Positions 1 through 6,530 are shown, counted from the first letter of the stretch. The stretch: 24,368 nt of DNA from Tatlockia sp. (GCA_013698215.1 JACCVJ010000552.1:1-24368); one strand, 5' to 3'. Translations and numbers: made by a program. The notes: generated from the sequence alone by a model not told the origin.

Positions 1-123
1 TTGATTTTGACTTATTTCACAGGCGGAACTAAAACCAGCAATTGGCGGAGGCGAAGACGAGAACGACAATAGTTATTGAATTTTGTAAACAATATTGTTT
101 ATTCACTATTACAAACTCCTTTA
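1..123. other. AT-rich leader with a 16-bp palindrome
   Basis: No gene can be supported here. A perfect 16-bp palindrome (TAAACAATATTGTTTA) lies at 86-101, just beyond the 3' end of the minus-strand gene at 124-258. It could be a weak terminator stem or an operator. Readings of the first ~70 bases give short tails such as one ending EDENDNSY, but each is interrupted upstream or runs off the window, so no partial gene is called. Confidence 0.3.
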
Positions 124-258
124 TTAGAGCGTGTCTTCACTTTTATAATTTATTTGTTCGGATAAATTTTCAATCGCTCTTAAAATCTTCTCGACATCGG
201 CTCGGGTTGCCGGACGATCCAGATTTTCATCAATCGGTTCATAGACTGGATTGGTCAT
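124..258 (-). CDS. Small acidic hypothetical protein, 44 aa
   Basis: The minus strand reads an ATG ORF of 44 codons ending in TAA. The product begins MTNPVYEPIDENLDRPATRA and continues with a charged, probably helical stretch (DVEKILRAIENLSEQI). The composition looks like real protein: acidic, with an Ala/Arg/Glu helix and no low-complexity AT-driven residues. It resembles the short helical accessory proteins of mobile elements, but I do not recognise a family. No strong Shine-Dalgarno lies upstream. The gene points the same way as the cassette at 399-1040 but is separated from it by the 356-388 hairpin. It lies outside the 19-bp inverted repeat at 313-331. The function is unknown; a chance ORF is the main alternative. 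Confidence 0.45.
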   Translation of the reverse strand: MTNPVYEPIDENLDRPATRADVEKILRAIENLSEQINYKSEDTL

Positions 259-312
259 ATGTTTTGCTTTTTTAATTGTTTAGATTTGTATTTTTGTATT
301 ATAGCATCTCGC

Positions 313-331
313 GTTTTTTATTTTCCGGTCA
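313..331. repeat. 19-bp inverted repeat, left copy
   Basis: The sequence GTTTTTTATTTTCCGGTCA here is the exact reverse complement of 1256-1274. The two copies bracket ~960 bp holding the 26-aa, DUF2958 and 94-aa genes and the large palindrome. Identity stops at both edges of the 19 bp. A gggtgggtt word also lies just inside each copy (about 342-350 and 1241-1249), in the same orientation in both places. No transposase lies between the repeats. Confidence 0.7.
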
Positions 332-355
332 TCTTCAATACGGGTGGGTTGCCGC

Positions 356-388
356 CGAATGCAAGAAATTTTGCGTTTCTTGCATTCG
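356..388. repeat. Perfect 13-bp hairpin after the DUF2958 cassette
   Basis: CGAATGCAAGAAA (356-368) pairs exactly with TTTCTTGCATTCG (376-388) across a 7-nt loop. It starts about 10 bp beyond the stop codon of the 26-aa minus-strand gene, the expected place for a transcript-end structure. No T-run follows on the minus strand, so a classical intrinsic terminator is not clear-cut. An mRNA 3' stabilising stem is equally possible. Confidence 0.5.
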
Positions 389-398
389 TGCCGAAATC

Positions 399-479
399 TT
401 AAAAAATTAAGTCTAAGATCCAGCCGGAAACAAATCCGAGCAGTAAAAAGGTGGCGGCTAAATACAATTTCTTTTTCAT
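399..479 (-). CDS. 26-aa single-pass membrane peptide
   Basis: The product is 26 residues long: MKKKLYLAATFLLLGFVSGW followed by ILDLIF. Three N-terminal lysines are followed by one continuous hydrophobic helix of about 22 residues, the form of a bacterial small membrane protein with a cytoplasmic N-terminus. The start ATG overlaps the TGA stop of the DUF2958 gene as ATGA (477-479 and 476-478). This strongly suggests translational coupling and makes a chance ORF less likely. The gene ends just before the 356-388 hairpin, so it would be the last gene of a three-gene cassette. The function is unknown. Short membrane peptides of this kind include type I toxins and small regulators of membrane complexes, but nothing here decides between them. 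Confidence 0.6.
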   Translation of the reverse strand: MKKKLYLAATFLLLGFVSGWILDLIF

Positions 480-784
480 AAATTGTATTCCTTTTTCAGC
501 TCGGAAAACGGCATCGGCTTGAAGTCATAACTGACCAGTAGGGGACTCTGCGTATCTTCCAGCTCTGAAAGCCGGAAGTAACCCCACTCGTCAAAATCGC
601 CGTTCACGAATCCGAAAAACAAGACATCTCCGTCATCGCCGATTTCACACTCTGAGGCATACCACCGCCAGTGAAATTGCAATAAGCTCATCTCCAGGTA
701 GATCGTCGGATCGGGCGCATCCTCCTGCGTGTAGAGTGGCGGAATGCCTCGCCTTTTAATTTCGGCGGTAAGTCGGTTGTCCAT
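476..784 (-). CDS. DUF2958 family protein
   Basis: The 102-aa product matches the DUF2958 pattern I know. It has an N-terminal Leu/Pro motif with PPLYTQED (about 16-23), then 'DP' plus a beta strand with FHWRWYASECE (37-47). A short GDDGDVLFFGFVNGD segment follows, then GYFRLSELE in the C-terminal half. The family is about 100-120 residues, so this is full length. It is typically found on plasmids, integrative elements and phage-like islands, and its biochemical role is not established. The start at 784 lies inside the 3' end of the 94-aa gene (29-bp overlap) with no clear ribosome site, so it is probably coupled to it. Its stop overlaps the start of the 26-aa membrane peptide. Confidence 0.85.
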   Translation of the reverse strand: MDNRLTAEIKRRGIPPLYTQEDAPDPTIYLEMSLLQFHWRWYASECEIGDDGDVLFFGFVNGDFDEWGYFRLSELEDTQSPLLVSYDFKPMPFSELKKEYNL

Positions 785-1040
785 TGTTTTTTGGATTACT
801 GGTCTGTTTGGCTTTCAAGCCGTTGTGGTAGCTTGCCAGCACTTTGCGCTTTAAGAGCTGCTTGCTCTCATTAAAAGCTAAATGCAGCACTTTGGTGTCG
901 CCGCTGGCGATGGCGTTCTCAATCGGCTCGAAAATGGTGAAATCAAGCCATTCTTCGAGTTCCGCCATATAACCGGATTGATTGCCGGTGCTGGCTTCTT
1001 TGTGTGCCGTTTCCGTTTCCGGCTCTCTTCTGGTGAACAT
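756..1040 (-). CDS. Hypothetical 94-aa mobile-element protein
   Basis: The product starts MFTRREPETETAHKEASTGN, a polar and likely disordered leader. A helical core follows (about 24-75, with YMAELEEWLDFTIFEPIENA), then a basic, Asn-rich tail. The start at 1040 is well supported by AAAGGAG at 1055-1049, 8 nt upstream. It is the first gene of the cassette, and its 3' end overlaps the DUF2958 start by 29 bp. Small proteins of this type sit next to DUF2958 on mobile islands, but I cannot name a family. A short GAATGC/GCATTC stem (1060-1076) precedes the ribosome site and might affect translation. The function is unknown. Confidence 0.7.
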   Translation of the reverse strand: MFTRREPETETAHKEASTGNQSGYMAELEEWLDFTIFEPIENAIASGDTKVLHLAFNESKQLLKRKVLASYHNGLKAKQTSNPKNNGQPTYRRN

Positions 1041-1099
1041 TGTTTGTTCTCCTTTCCTTGAATGCTTTGGGCATTCTTAATTTTTTTCGGCGCGGCTTC

Positions 1100-1238
1100 A
1101 TCTTTCTTCCCCGCCTTACCTGTCTCTTTGACGGCGGACGGATTCCTTAACGTGTCAGCCGCCTCTCTGGCGGCTTAGGGCTTGTCCCTTGACACGCTAA
1201 GGTGTCCGCTAAACTTAATCCGGGCGGGGAAGAAAGAT
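1100..1238. repeat. Nested ~139-bp imperfect palindrome
   Basis: Several arms pair in register around one centre. ATCTTTCTTCCCCGCC (1100-1115) pairs with 1223-1238, GCGGAC (1134-1139) with GTCCGC (1204-1209), and CGTGTCA (1151-1157) with TGACACG (1190-1196). At the core GCCGCC (1158-1163) pairs with GGCGGC (1169-1174) around TCTCT. The region lies upstream of the 94-aa gene and just inside the right 19-bp inverted repeat. It could be a recombination site, a transfer or replication structure, or a folded 5' RNA. No known class is matched. Confidence 0.65.
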
Positions 1239-1255
1239 CTGGGTGGGTTCACGGG

Positions 1256-1274
1256 TGACCGGAAAATAAAAAAC
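1256..1274. repeat. 19-bp inverted repeat, right copy
   Basis: TGACCGGAAAATAAAAAAC is the exact reverse complement of 313-331. Together the two copies frame the DUF2958 cassette and the nested palindrome. I saw no target-site duplication immediately outside the repeats. Confidence 0.7.
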
Positions 1275-1339
1275 TACCCGTTTTACAAGTAGTCTTTAAA
1301 TAGCTATTTCGACGTTTGAATAGGTGAATCAACAGGCAA

Positions 1340-1516
1340 TCAAAAAATTGTTTGATTGTCTCTTTTCGCTTTTAATCTCGCCATTCCTCGTTTTTTGATT
1401 TCCTCGAAATCGGCATGTGTAAACGGGGTTGACTTGCTTTCCAAGCGTTCGAACAACAATTCTTCGAGTTTCTGATTTTGTTCTTCTTTTTCTGAGCGGT
1501 CTTTGTCCATAGCCAT
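1340..1516 (-). CDS. 58-aa third gene of the ParDE operon
   Basis: The ORF starts at ATG 1516 (or an in-frame ATG at 1510) and encodes 58 residues beginning MAMDKDRSEKEEQNQKLEEL. A very polar N-terminus is followed by a C-terminal segment (STPFTHADFEEIKKRGMARL). That segment resembles the C-terminal tail of ParD-type antitoxins (...TPxTxxDWEEIRREGLARL...). It follows the ParE gene by 26 bp on the same strand, so it is probably co-transcribed. It could be a duplicated antitoxin tail, a second partner for ParE, or the antitoxin half of another pair. The upstream ribosome site is weak. The sequence likeness is visible to me, but the function is inferred. Confidence 0.55.
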   Translation of the reverse strand: MAMDKDRSEKEEQNQKLEELLFERLESKSTPFTHADFEEIKKRGMARLKAKRDNQTIF

Positions 1517-1542
1517 AATTTATTGATAACCGAAAAACCCGT

Positions 1543-1857
1543 CTATTCTTTTAATCCCTCAAAAAAGTCGTCAAACTCTCCTTCCGCATCGCGGCTCCCG
1601 TGCAGCACATGATAAATCTCCACGCCGCCCGCAATAGGGAAATAGTAGATATGATATTTTTTGAACGGGAACATTCGCATCTCGACAATAAAATCGTCTT
1701 GCCGTCTGCCGATTTCCTGATTATCCGCCAACAGTTGAAATTTCGCGGCAAAATCGCGCATAAATTTATCGGCGGCGGATTCGTTATATTCCGAGATATA
1801 ATGCCAAATATCGTCCAGGTCGGCTTCTGCCAATGGCGCGATTGTAAATTTTGCCAT
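1543..1857 (-). CDS. parE: ParE/RelE-family type II toxin
   Basis: The 104-aa product has the ParE/RelE toxin layout. A first beta strand reads MAKFTIAPLAEADLDDIW (1-18). Two helices follow (to about 55), then a turn with EIGRRQDD (48-55) and the strands MRMFPFKKYHIYYFPIAGGV and EIYHVLHGSRD (81-91). R-x-FPF-K-Y-I-Y-Y and VLHG.RD are the usual signature positions of the family. The gene starts 2 bp after the ParD-like gene, in the antitoxin-then-toxin order usual for parDE. Members poison DNA gyrase (ParE) or cleave ribosome-bound mRNA (RelE). Sequence alone cannot separate the two here, but a ParD partner favours ParE. It appears full length and intact. Confidence 0.85.
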   Translation of the reverse strand: MAKFTIAPLAEADLDDIWHYISEYNESAADKFMRDFAAKFQLLADNQEIGRRQDDFIVEMRMFPFKKYHIYYFPIAGGVEIYHVLHGSRDAEGEFDDFFEGLKE

Positions 1858-1859
1858 CG

Positions 1860-2138
1860 CTATTTTTTTGCTTTCCGGGCTTTTCCGCGATTAATGACGG
1901 CTTCCGCTAAGTCTTCGGCTGAATCGTAAACCACGCCTTGACCGCGTCTGATTTCCTCAACGCCCTTCATCACTTCGCGGCGTACATCCTCGCGGCGGAT
2001 TCGCCGGAGTTCATCCTGTTCTTTGAGCAGCCGGAGAGCTTCGCGGACGACTTCCGAAGCCGAATTGTAATTGCCCGATTTGACCTTTTCGTTGACTAAA
2101 GTTTCCAGTTCGGGCGTTAAAGATACGTTCATATTCAT
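1860..2138 (-). CDS. parD: ParD-like ribbon-helix-helix antitoxin
   Basis: The 92-aa product begins MNMNVSLTPELETLVNEKVK, the beta strand and first helix of a ParD/CopG-like ribbon-helix-helix DNA-binding domain. SGNYNSASEVVREALRLLKE (21-40) follows, a classic ParD second helix. The C-terminal half is a long charged toxin-binding region. AAAGGAG sits 5 nt before ATG 2138, so this start is preferred over the in-frame ATG two codons later. Antitoxins of this class neutralise ParE and repress their own operon. The AT-rich stretch upstream of 2138 is where an autoregulatory operator would lie. The gene is adjacent to parE with a 2-bp gap. Confidence 0.88.
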   Translation of the reverse strand: MNMNVSLTPELETLVNEKVKSGNYNSASEVVREALRLLKEQDELRRIRREDVRREVMKGVEEIRRGQGVVYDSAEDLAEAVINRGKARKAKK

Positions 2139-2917
2139 ACAGCTCCTTTCGAGGTAAGAATAACGAATACGTCAATTCTTGTCAATGTTTGTTATCGGAG
2201 GATATTTAGGGTTTGATTGTAAAAATGCTGAGGGCAGAGTAATTTCTTATTTCACTCTCGCACCCGCCCGTCGAAACGAATGGAGTAATAACAATCAATA
2301 AATCATCATTGAGCAGCTGTTTTACTTCGAGCGGTATATCTAGGGTCAATATTTGAGATTTCTAAAAATCATCTCCTCTGGCGGAATTATAGCAGATTTG
2401 CGGAGACGTTAAATCCGAAAGCCTTGTGCCGGGCGGAATGTATTTGACAACTGCTATTCTTCCAAACCTCCAAAAAGATTTTCGAGTAATTCTTCAATTC
2501 TTTGGCAAAAAACTAATTTTCAAACGATCTCTAAAATTATGTAAGATTTTGTCGAAAAAAGTCATTACATATAAAGGCGTAAAAGATTGAAAATTAAATT
2601 TTCCCAAGTTGAAGCTAAATAGGGATTTGTAAAATTGCATGATTGGATTGTATTTGATTCCGGTTTCAACAAACATTACAGATTCTTACTTCAGATTCGT
2701 TGATTTGGAAAATAACCGAGTTACTTTTCTAAATTGTCAAACAGACCTTAGCAACAGTGACAGTCGAGGCGAATTGGGATTACGGTTTTCAAACTTCATT
2801 CAGTCAGAGCTGAAGTATAGTTCTGTTTGATCAACTATGACTGATTTATCAATCAGCCCAACCATTAATTCAATTGAAGAGAGCTTAATACTCTTCCCCG
2901 CATAGGAGGCAAATACA
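2139..2917. other. Intergenic region upstream of the peptidase
   Basis: These ~780 bp have no gene I can support. The minus strand around 2457-2510 reads a short tail (QRIEELLENLFGGLEE then stop) that looks like the C-terminus of a lost protein, with stops and no start upstream. The 63-aa plus-strand reading at 2639-2830 has no ribosome site or recognisable composition. The ribosome site of the next gene (AGGAGG, 2904-2909) is at the right end. Promoters for parD (leftward) and the peptidase (rightward) should lie here, but I see no convincing consensus. Confidence 0.5.
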
Positions 2918-4171
2918 ATGAACACGAAAGATCCATCAAGCAAAAAGGAAGCGAAACAAAGCAAGCTAGACAGCCAAAGTTTTCAGGAACCGCCGGCTCA
3001 GAAAGTTCGGGAGGTAACCGAGGAGGGTTTGGACGAAGAAGCCGGAGTGCAAAGTTACAATGAACCGAATATCGAAGAAGGTTTCAGAGAAGAGGCGGCG
3101 GCGGCAGAGTCGCAGGCGACAAACTTTGGTATAGACGAGAATCTTCTTCAAATAAAAAGAGAAATCGAGAATCAATTGCTGCAAAGCGTTGGTCAGAGTG
3201 CCGGAGCTCAAGCCGAAGATGCTTATGAAGGCGTTGGAAATATCGTCGGCGTCGGCATCGGTCCGGGACTGCCGTCGTCGACGGGACCGGGCGGCGAAAT
3301 ATTGAGCTCGAACAGCGAACCCGGAAAGCAGGTGTTAAATGTCTACGTGGTCGAACGAACTTCGGTTGACGAAGTTAAATCGGCGATTGTAGATTCGATG
3401 GGCGTGTCGGCGGCGAGCGGGGACGATGTTCCGGTTAATGTTATTGTCACCGGGCCGATTGACGCGCAGCCGCACCGGTTCAGAATCCGACCCGCTCCCG
3501 GAGGGGTTTCGGCCGCGCATTTCCGCGTTACCGCTGGAACTATCGGTTGTTTGAGCATCGGCAGGTCAGCTCCGCGCAATTCGCGGCTGATGATCCTCAG
3601 TAACAATCACGTCCTCGCCAACTCGAACGGCGGCGCATTCGGCGACTGCATCTGCCAGCCGGGTCCGTTTGACGGCGGCAGGTGTCCGGCGGATCAAATC
3701 GCCATTTTGGAGCGTTTTGTCCCTATCAACTTTGCCGGCGGGGTCAATTATGTGGACTGCGCCACCGGGTGGTGCTGGCCCGACAGGGTTCGTAAAGAGT
3801 TGGTTTACCTATCTGGCGGACAGCCGCAGTTTTTCAGAATCGGTAGCGCGCCGATTGCCCCCCAAATGAATATGGCAGTAGGCAAATCCGGTCGCACCAC
3901 CCAACTGACTCGCGGCACAATAATTGACATCAGTGCCACTATTCGAGTGAATTACGGCGGTGGACGGGTCGCGCTTTTTAGCGACCAAATATCCATCCGC
4001 GGCGCGGGCGGCGCGCTTTTTAGTGACGGGGGTGATTCCGGCTCTTCAATCTGGACTTGGGACAACAGCCGGCGACCGGTCGGATTGCTATTTGCCGGCG
4101 GCGGCGGTATAACTTTTGCTAACAAGATGAGCAGAGTGGTCGCCGCTCTCGACATCAATCTGGTCACTTAA
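2918..4171 (+). CDS. Trypsin-like serine peptidase with N-terminal GVGIG module
   Basis: The 417-aa product has three parts. Residues 1-100 are an acidic, Gln/Glu/Ala-rich disordered leader with no signal peptide. Residues ~104-183 are a module with GNIVGVGIG (107-115), VLNVYVVE (139-146) and VIVTGPIDA (175-183). Residues ~200-417 are a chymotrypsin-fold domain. The likely catalytic triad is His231 (SNNHVLA), Asp280 (VNYVDCA) and Ser374 (GGDSGSSIW). Several cysteines (244, 246, 256, 281, 286) flank the His and Asp region. AGGAGG lies 8 nt before the ATG. With no signal sequence, either a leaderless export route or an intracellular role is implied. The 95-aa gene at 4662 carries a related module without the peptidase. 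I am confident of the peptidase fold; the substrate is unknown. Confidence 0.8.
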   Translation: MNTKDPSSKKEAKQSKLDSQSFQEPPAQKVREVTEEGLDEEAGVQSYNEPNIEEGFREEAAAAESQATNFGIDENLLQIKREIENQLLQSVGQSAGAQAEDAYEGVGNIVGVGIGPGLPSSTGPGGEILSSNSEPGKQVLNVYVVERTSVDEVKSAIVDSMGVSAASGDDVPVNVIVTGPIDAQPHRFRIRPAPGGVSAAHFRVTAGTIGCLSIGRSAPRNSRLMILSNNHVLANSNGGAFGDCICQPGPFDGGRCPADQIAILERFVPINFAGGVNYVDCATGWCWPDRVRKELVYLSGGQPQFFRIGSAPIAPQMNMAVGKSGRTTQLTRGTIIDISATIRVNYGGGRVALFSDQISIRGAGGALFSDGGDSGSSIWTWDNSRRPVGLLFAGGGGITFANKMSRVVAALDINLVT

Positions 4172-4210
4172 TTGAAAATCCGAATTCCAGTCCCGGTTCT
4201 TGGGGTTGAA

Positions 4211-4300
4211 AATCAGACTGCTTATTTGCTTGCTCTGCAACAATGCCGTATGTAAAGCGTAAGGAGACGGCAGTAGGAGCAACGAGCAAGCGGTCTGATT
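4211..4300. repeat. Large nested inverted repeat after the peptidase gene
   Basis: AATCAGAC (4211-4218) pairs with GTCTGATT (4293-4300), and GCTTGCTC (4228-4235) pairs with GAGCAAGC (4284-4291). Inside these, TGCCGT (4244-4249) pairs with ACGGCA (4267-4272). The left arm carries an extra TGCTTATTT between its two pairing blocks. It starts 40 bp after the peptidase stop codon. It may be a transcript-end structure or the remnant of a palindromic mobile repeat. Confidence 0.55.
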
Positions 4301-4353
4301 ACAAATGACCATCGACAAATCGGATTAACTTACAACAGTTGAAACTTCATCCG

Positions 4354-4400
4354 ACATTCCCGGCTGGCGAAATTTTAATTCGGCAGGCAGCCGGGAATGT
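4354..4400. repeat. 13-bp perfect inverted repeat
   Basis: ACATTCCCGGCTG (4354-4366) is the exact reverse complement of CAGCCGGGAATGT (4388-4400), with 21 bp between. It lies in the 490-bp gap between the peptidase and the 95-aa gene. No T-run follows either arm. The rest of the gap (4172-4661) shows no supportable gene; a 62-aa reading at 4339-4527 crosses this repeat and has no ribosome site. Confidence 0.5.
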
Positions 4401-4661
4401 GACCGCTGCCCGAAGAGACAAAAAATTTAAGATTTCGATTGTAAAAAACAAAGATAAAACTGATGCGATGATTAGACGCGCTCATTTTATAAAATGCAAT
4501 CGTAAATATTTGACCGTCTCATTGTAATTCTGATGGTTTACATCGCTTTTTTGGGCTAAATGAATTATATTTGTATTATTAGTCCGAGCATTATTTGTTA
4601 GCGGTATCAGTCGAGTTCGGTCGATTATTTGAAAACAAAACCGGACATTTAAGGAGTAGAG

Positions 4662-4949
4662 ATGAATGAATTTCCATACGAAACAGCAGCTATGCCCTAT
4701 AACCCGGACGAGCCTGCGGCAGACGACTCTACATCGTCATCGCCGATTATTGCGGTAAAGCAAAATCACGAGCGTGAGCTGATGGCAATTGACGGGGTAG
4801 AAGGAGTCGGAATCGGGAGAAACGAAATTGGGGATGACGTAATTCTTGTTTATTTGCGGGATGAAGAAGTCAGAAAACAAGTTCCTTATAACATTGAGGG
4901 TTTTCAAGTAAAGACACAAATTACCGGTATTATTGATGCCTTTAAGTAA
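4662..4949 (+). CDS. 95-aa GVGIG-module protein (peptidase prodomain-like)
   Basis: The product has a short acidic, Ser-rich leader (1-28) and then one compact module. The module carries NHERELMAIDGVEGVGIGR (about 36-54), a DDVILVYLRDE strand, an amphipathic VRKQVPYNIEGF segment and a closing QVKTQITGIIDAF. The order GV..GVGIG / VI.VY / V...TG.IDA also occurs at residues 104-183 of the serine peptidase at 2918. This looks like the stand-alone form of that peptidase's N-terminal domain. AAGGAG (4651-4656) sits 5 nt before ATG 4662. Such a module could act as an intramolecular chaperone, an inhibitor or a targeting domain; that is inference. No catalytic domain follows, so it is either a dedicated small protein or the 5' remnant of a second peptidase gene. 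Confidence 0.7.
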   Translation: MNEFPYETAAMPYNPDEPAADDSTSSSPIIAVKQNHERELMAIDGVEGVGIGRNEIGDDVILVYLRDEEVRKQVPYNIEGFQVKTQITGIIDAFK

Positions 4950-4977
4950 AACTTACTAGAAGATAATAAAATAAAAG

Positions 4978-5130
4978 TTACGCAGTTGGAAGGGGCAAGT
5001 ATCGTGGATTCGCCAGATAAGCTCGAACTGCATCTCGAACAATACTGGTTTTCGTTTCGTGCCAACTGACCTTTTCTTGCGAATAAAGCGCGGGTATCAC
5101 CGCACGCAGTTCTTCCGGTAGCAATTGCAT
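4978..5130 (-). CDS. 50-aa ORF with DUF2958-like N-terminus, possibly a fragment
   Basis: The minus strand reads 50 codons from ATG 5130 to TAA 4978. The first part (MQLLPEELRAVIPALYSQEK) resembles the opening of DUF2958 proteins, including the one at 476-784 (...IPPLYTQED...). The rest (SIVRDAVRAYLANPRYLPLP) does not follow the family and lacks its FHW.WY and GYF.LSELE segments. It is therefore best read as a truncated or rearranged DUF2958 relative, or an unrelated small gene. No strong ribosome site is visible. It runs convergently toward the 95-aa gene, with 28 bp between their stops. Confidence 0.35.
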   Translation of the reverse strand: MQLLPEELRAVIPALYSQEKVSWHETKTSIVRDAVRAYLANPRYLPLPTA

Positions 5131-5227
5131 ACTCTTTTAATGCTCTGGACAGGGTTTTAATTTTTTCTTTGGAGTAGGTATAGGTAAACGAATATTCACC
5201 TTTTCAGTATAGCAAGCTGATTGCCGC

Positions 5228-5482
5228 TTACCCGTTTGGTTCGCTCTTTTTGTCAAGCATCTCAAGTTCGTAGGCGAGTGCGTCTTGCGGGTTTTCCCAA
5301 CGCCACAAATAACCGTATTTCTTCGGCTCGGTTTCTTCTTTTTTTAGTTTCTCAAGCCATTTAACGGCTTCTCGTTCGCCATTCACTTTTTTGGCGACTT
5401 TGTTTTTATTCGAGTCGCTTCGCAAATAGCGAATGATTAACGCCGGTGATTGGTCTGAGTCGTGTTGTTGCCTTGTTGCCAT
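5228..5482 (-). CDS. Hypothetical 84-aa protein
   Basis: The charged product starts MATRQQHDSDQSPALIIRYL. It contains a Lys-rich helix (EAVKWLEKLKKEETEPKK) and ends with an aromatic patch (YGYLWRWENPQDALAYELEM) and a polar tail. Composition and length fit a real small cytoplasmic protein, but I do not recognise a family. The ribosome site is weak. It is transcribed away from the secreted-protein gene at 5565, so the 82-bp gap between them should hold two divergent promoters. The alternative is a fragment of a larger mobile-element gene. Confidence 0.5.
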   Translation of the reverse strand: MATRQQHDSDQSPALIIRYLRSDSNKNKVAKKVNGEREAVKWLEKLKKEETEPKKYGYLWRWENPQDALAYELEMLDKKSEPNG

Positions 5483-5564
5483 AATCGTTTTTCAATTGCT
5501 TTCTGTGATAATATACCGCCCGCATTACCCAATCACAAAACTTAATATCGGAGGAAAAATATCA

Positions 5565-6185
5565 ATGAAACAAAAAACTTTTCATTTAAGCGTGATTTTT
5601 GGCGCGGTCGTTTTGGGATTTTTAGGCGTTCAAAATGCGCTTGCCTGCGGGGTTGAACGCTGGAACATAAAAGTAGCGCAAGATCAGCACGTTAAGTATT
5701 TCTTTCAAAGAAATGACATCTTGACCGGCAAACTTCAGCCGGTTCAGAGAACAACGATTGAAGATTTGCATAATCAACCGTATCCTTTCGCCTCGTTGCG
5801 CGGCTTTCCGCCGAAATGGTCTTACGATTTGCGGGCAGGTCAAGCCGAGTTCCGCATCTGGCAGATAACGGCGGTTTTAACGAAAAAGAAAAACGAGGAT
5901 GATGAAGATTACCACCTTGTTATCAAAGACGGCGACCGCTTCTTGGTAGCGGAAATTCCGTCGGTAGCGTGCGTCGAAAGCACAATCGAGCCGCTTAAAA
6001 GTATGATACTCAAAGCCCGCAGCGATTTCGACGAATGGTTTGCCGGACAAACAAGAAGAACTTTTAATCAAAAAGTTCGCTTAACGGGTCTCGGCTTTTT
6101 CGACCGCGTTCATGGCGCGGAAGGCGCATCGCCAAACGGTATTGAACTGCATCCCGTGATAAAAATAGAATTTCTCAAACGATAA
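5565..6185 (+). CDS. Secreted conserved protein, 206 aa
   Basis: The start is placed at ATG 5565, with GGAGG nearby, rather than at earlier in-frame codons. From there the product opens with a clean signal peptide: MKQK, a hydrophobic core, then QNALA before Cys28. The mature protein has no membrane segment. The C-terminal half carries the pattern VRLTGLGFFDRVHG followed by ASPNGIELHPVIKIEF, which I associate with a conserved family of secreted bacterial proteins of unknown function. Upstream is a paired-Cys region with RFLVAEIPSVACVE. The ALAC cleavage site is better read as signal peptidase I than as a lipobox, because Ala rather than Leu is at -3. No operon partner is seen. The function is unknown; export is well supported. 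Confidence 0.7.
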   Translation: MKQKTFHLSVIFGAVVLGFLGVQNALACGVERWNIKVAQDQHVKYFFQRNDILTGKLQPVQRTTIEDLHNQPYPFASLRGFPPKWSYDLRAGQAEFRIWQITAVLTKKKNEDDEDYHLVIKDGDRFLVAEIPSVACVESTIEPLKSMILKARSDFDEWFAGQTRRTFNQKVRLTGLGFFDRVHGAEGASPNGIELHPVIKIEFLKR

Positions 6186-6341
6186 TTAAAATTTCGGCAA
6201 TTTGAAGAAATGCTTTCCCTCGCGCGTCGTCGAAACTAAGGATGCGTAAATTATCGTGTTCTGAATATTGGCGCGTCTGAGCCATTCCTGCACAAAACGA
6301 ATATCCGTTTCGCCAGTGTCGAGCAGGTGAGTGGCTGTCAT
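6186..6341 (-). pseudogene. Tyrosine recombinase/integrase C-terminal remnant
   Basis: The minus strand reads 51 residues from an internal ATG at 6341 to TAA at 6186. They match the end of a phage-type integrase: ATHLLDTGETDIRFVQEWL, then RRANIQNTIIYASL (about 22-35), where the Tyr of IIYA is the catalytic nucleophile. The normal GH before the ANIQNT segment is RR here, so a catalytic His is lost. The frame stays open a little further upstream (through TKHFSNP, about 6360) without recognisable integrase sequence. The catalytic core and N-terminus are missing. This is a decayed recombinase and marks past integration activity. Confidence 0.7.
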
Positions 6342-6530
6342 AGGGTTTGAGAAGTGTTTTGTCTGATAACATATTTGCCTAAGTAAGTAACAAAAACGTT
6401 CGTTTATGAGAACCAGTTTTTGACTTTGTTGGAATTAAAATAAATCTTTTGTCTTATCCTACTATAAAACTTAAACAGTCAACCTGTTGTATAATGTTTC
6501 GCTGAAGAAACGCTGTTAATGAGGTAAATA

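Noticed and set aside
42..275. 77-aa plus-strand ORF
   Set aside because: It is antisense to the better-supported 44-aa minus-strand gene; Phe/Ile-rich residues follow AT-rich DNA.
1600..1929. 109-aa plus-strand ORF opposite parE/parD
   Set aside because: It is antisense to two clear toxin-antitoxin genes and has no ribosome site or recognisable sequence.
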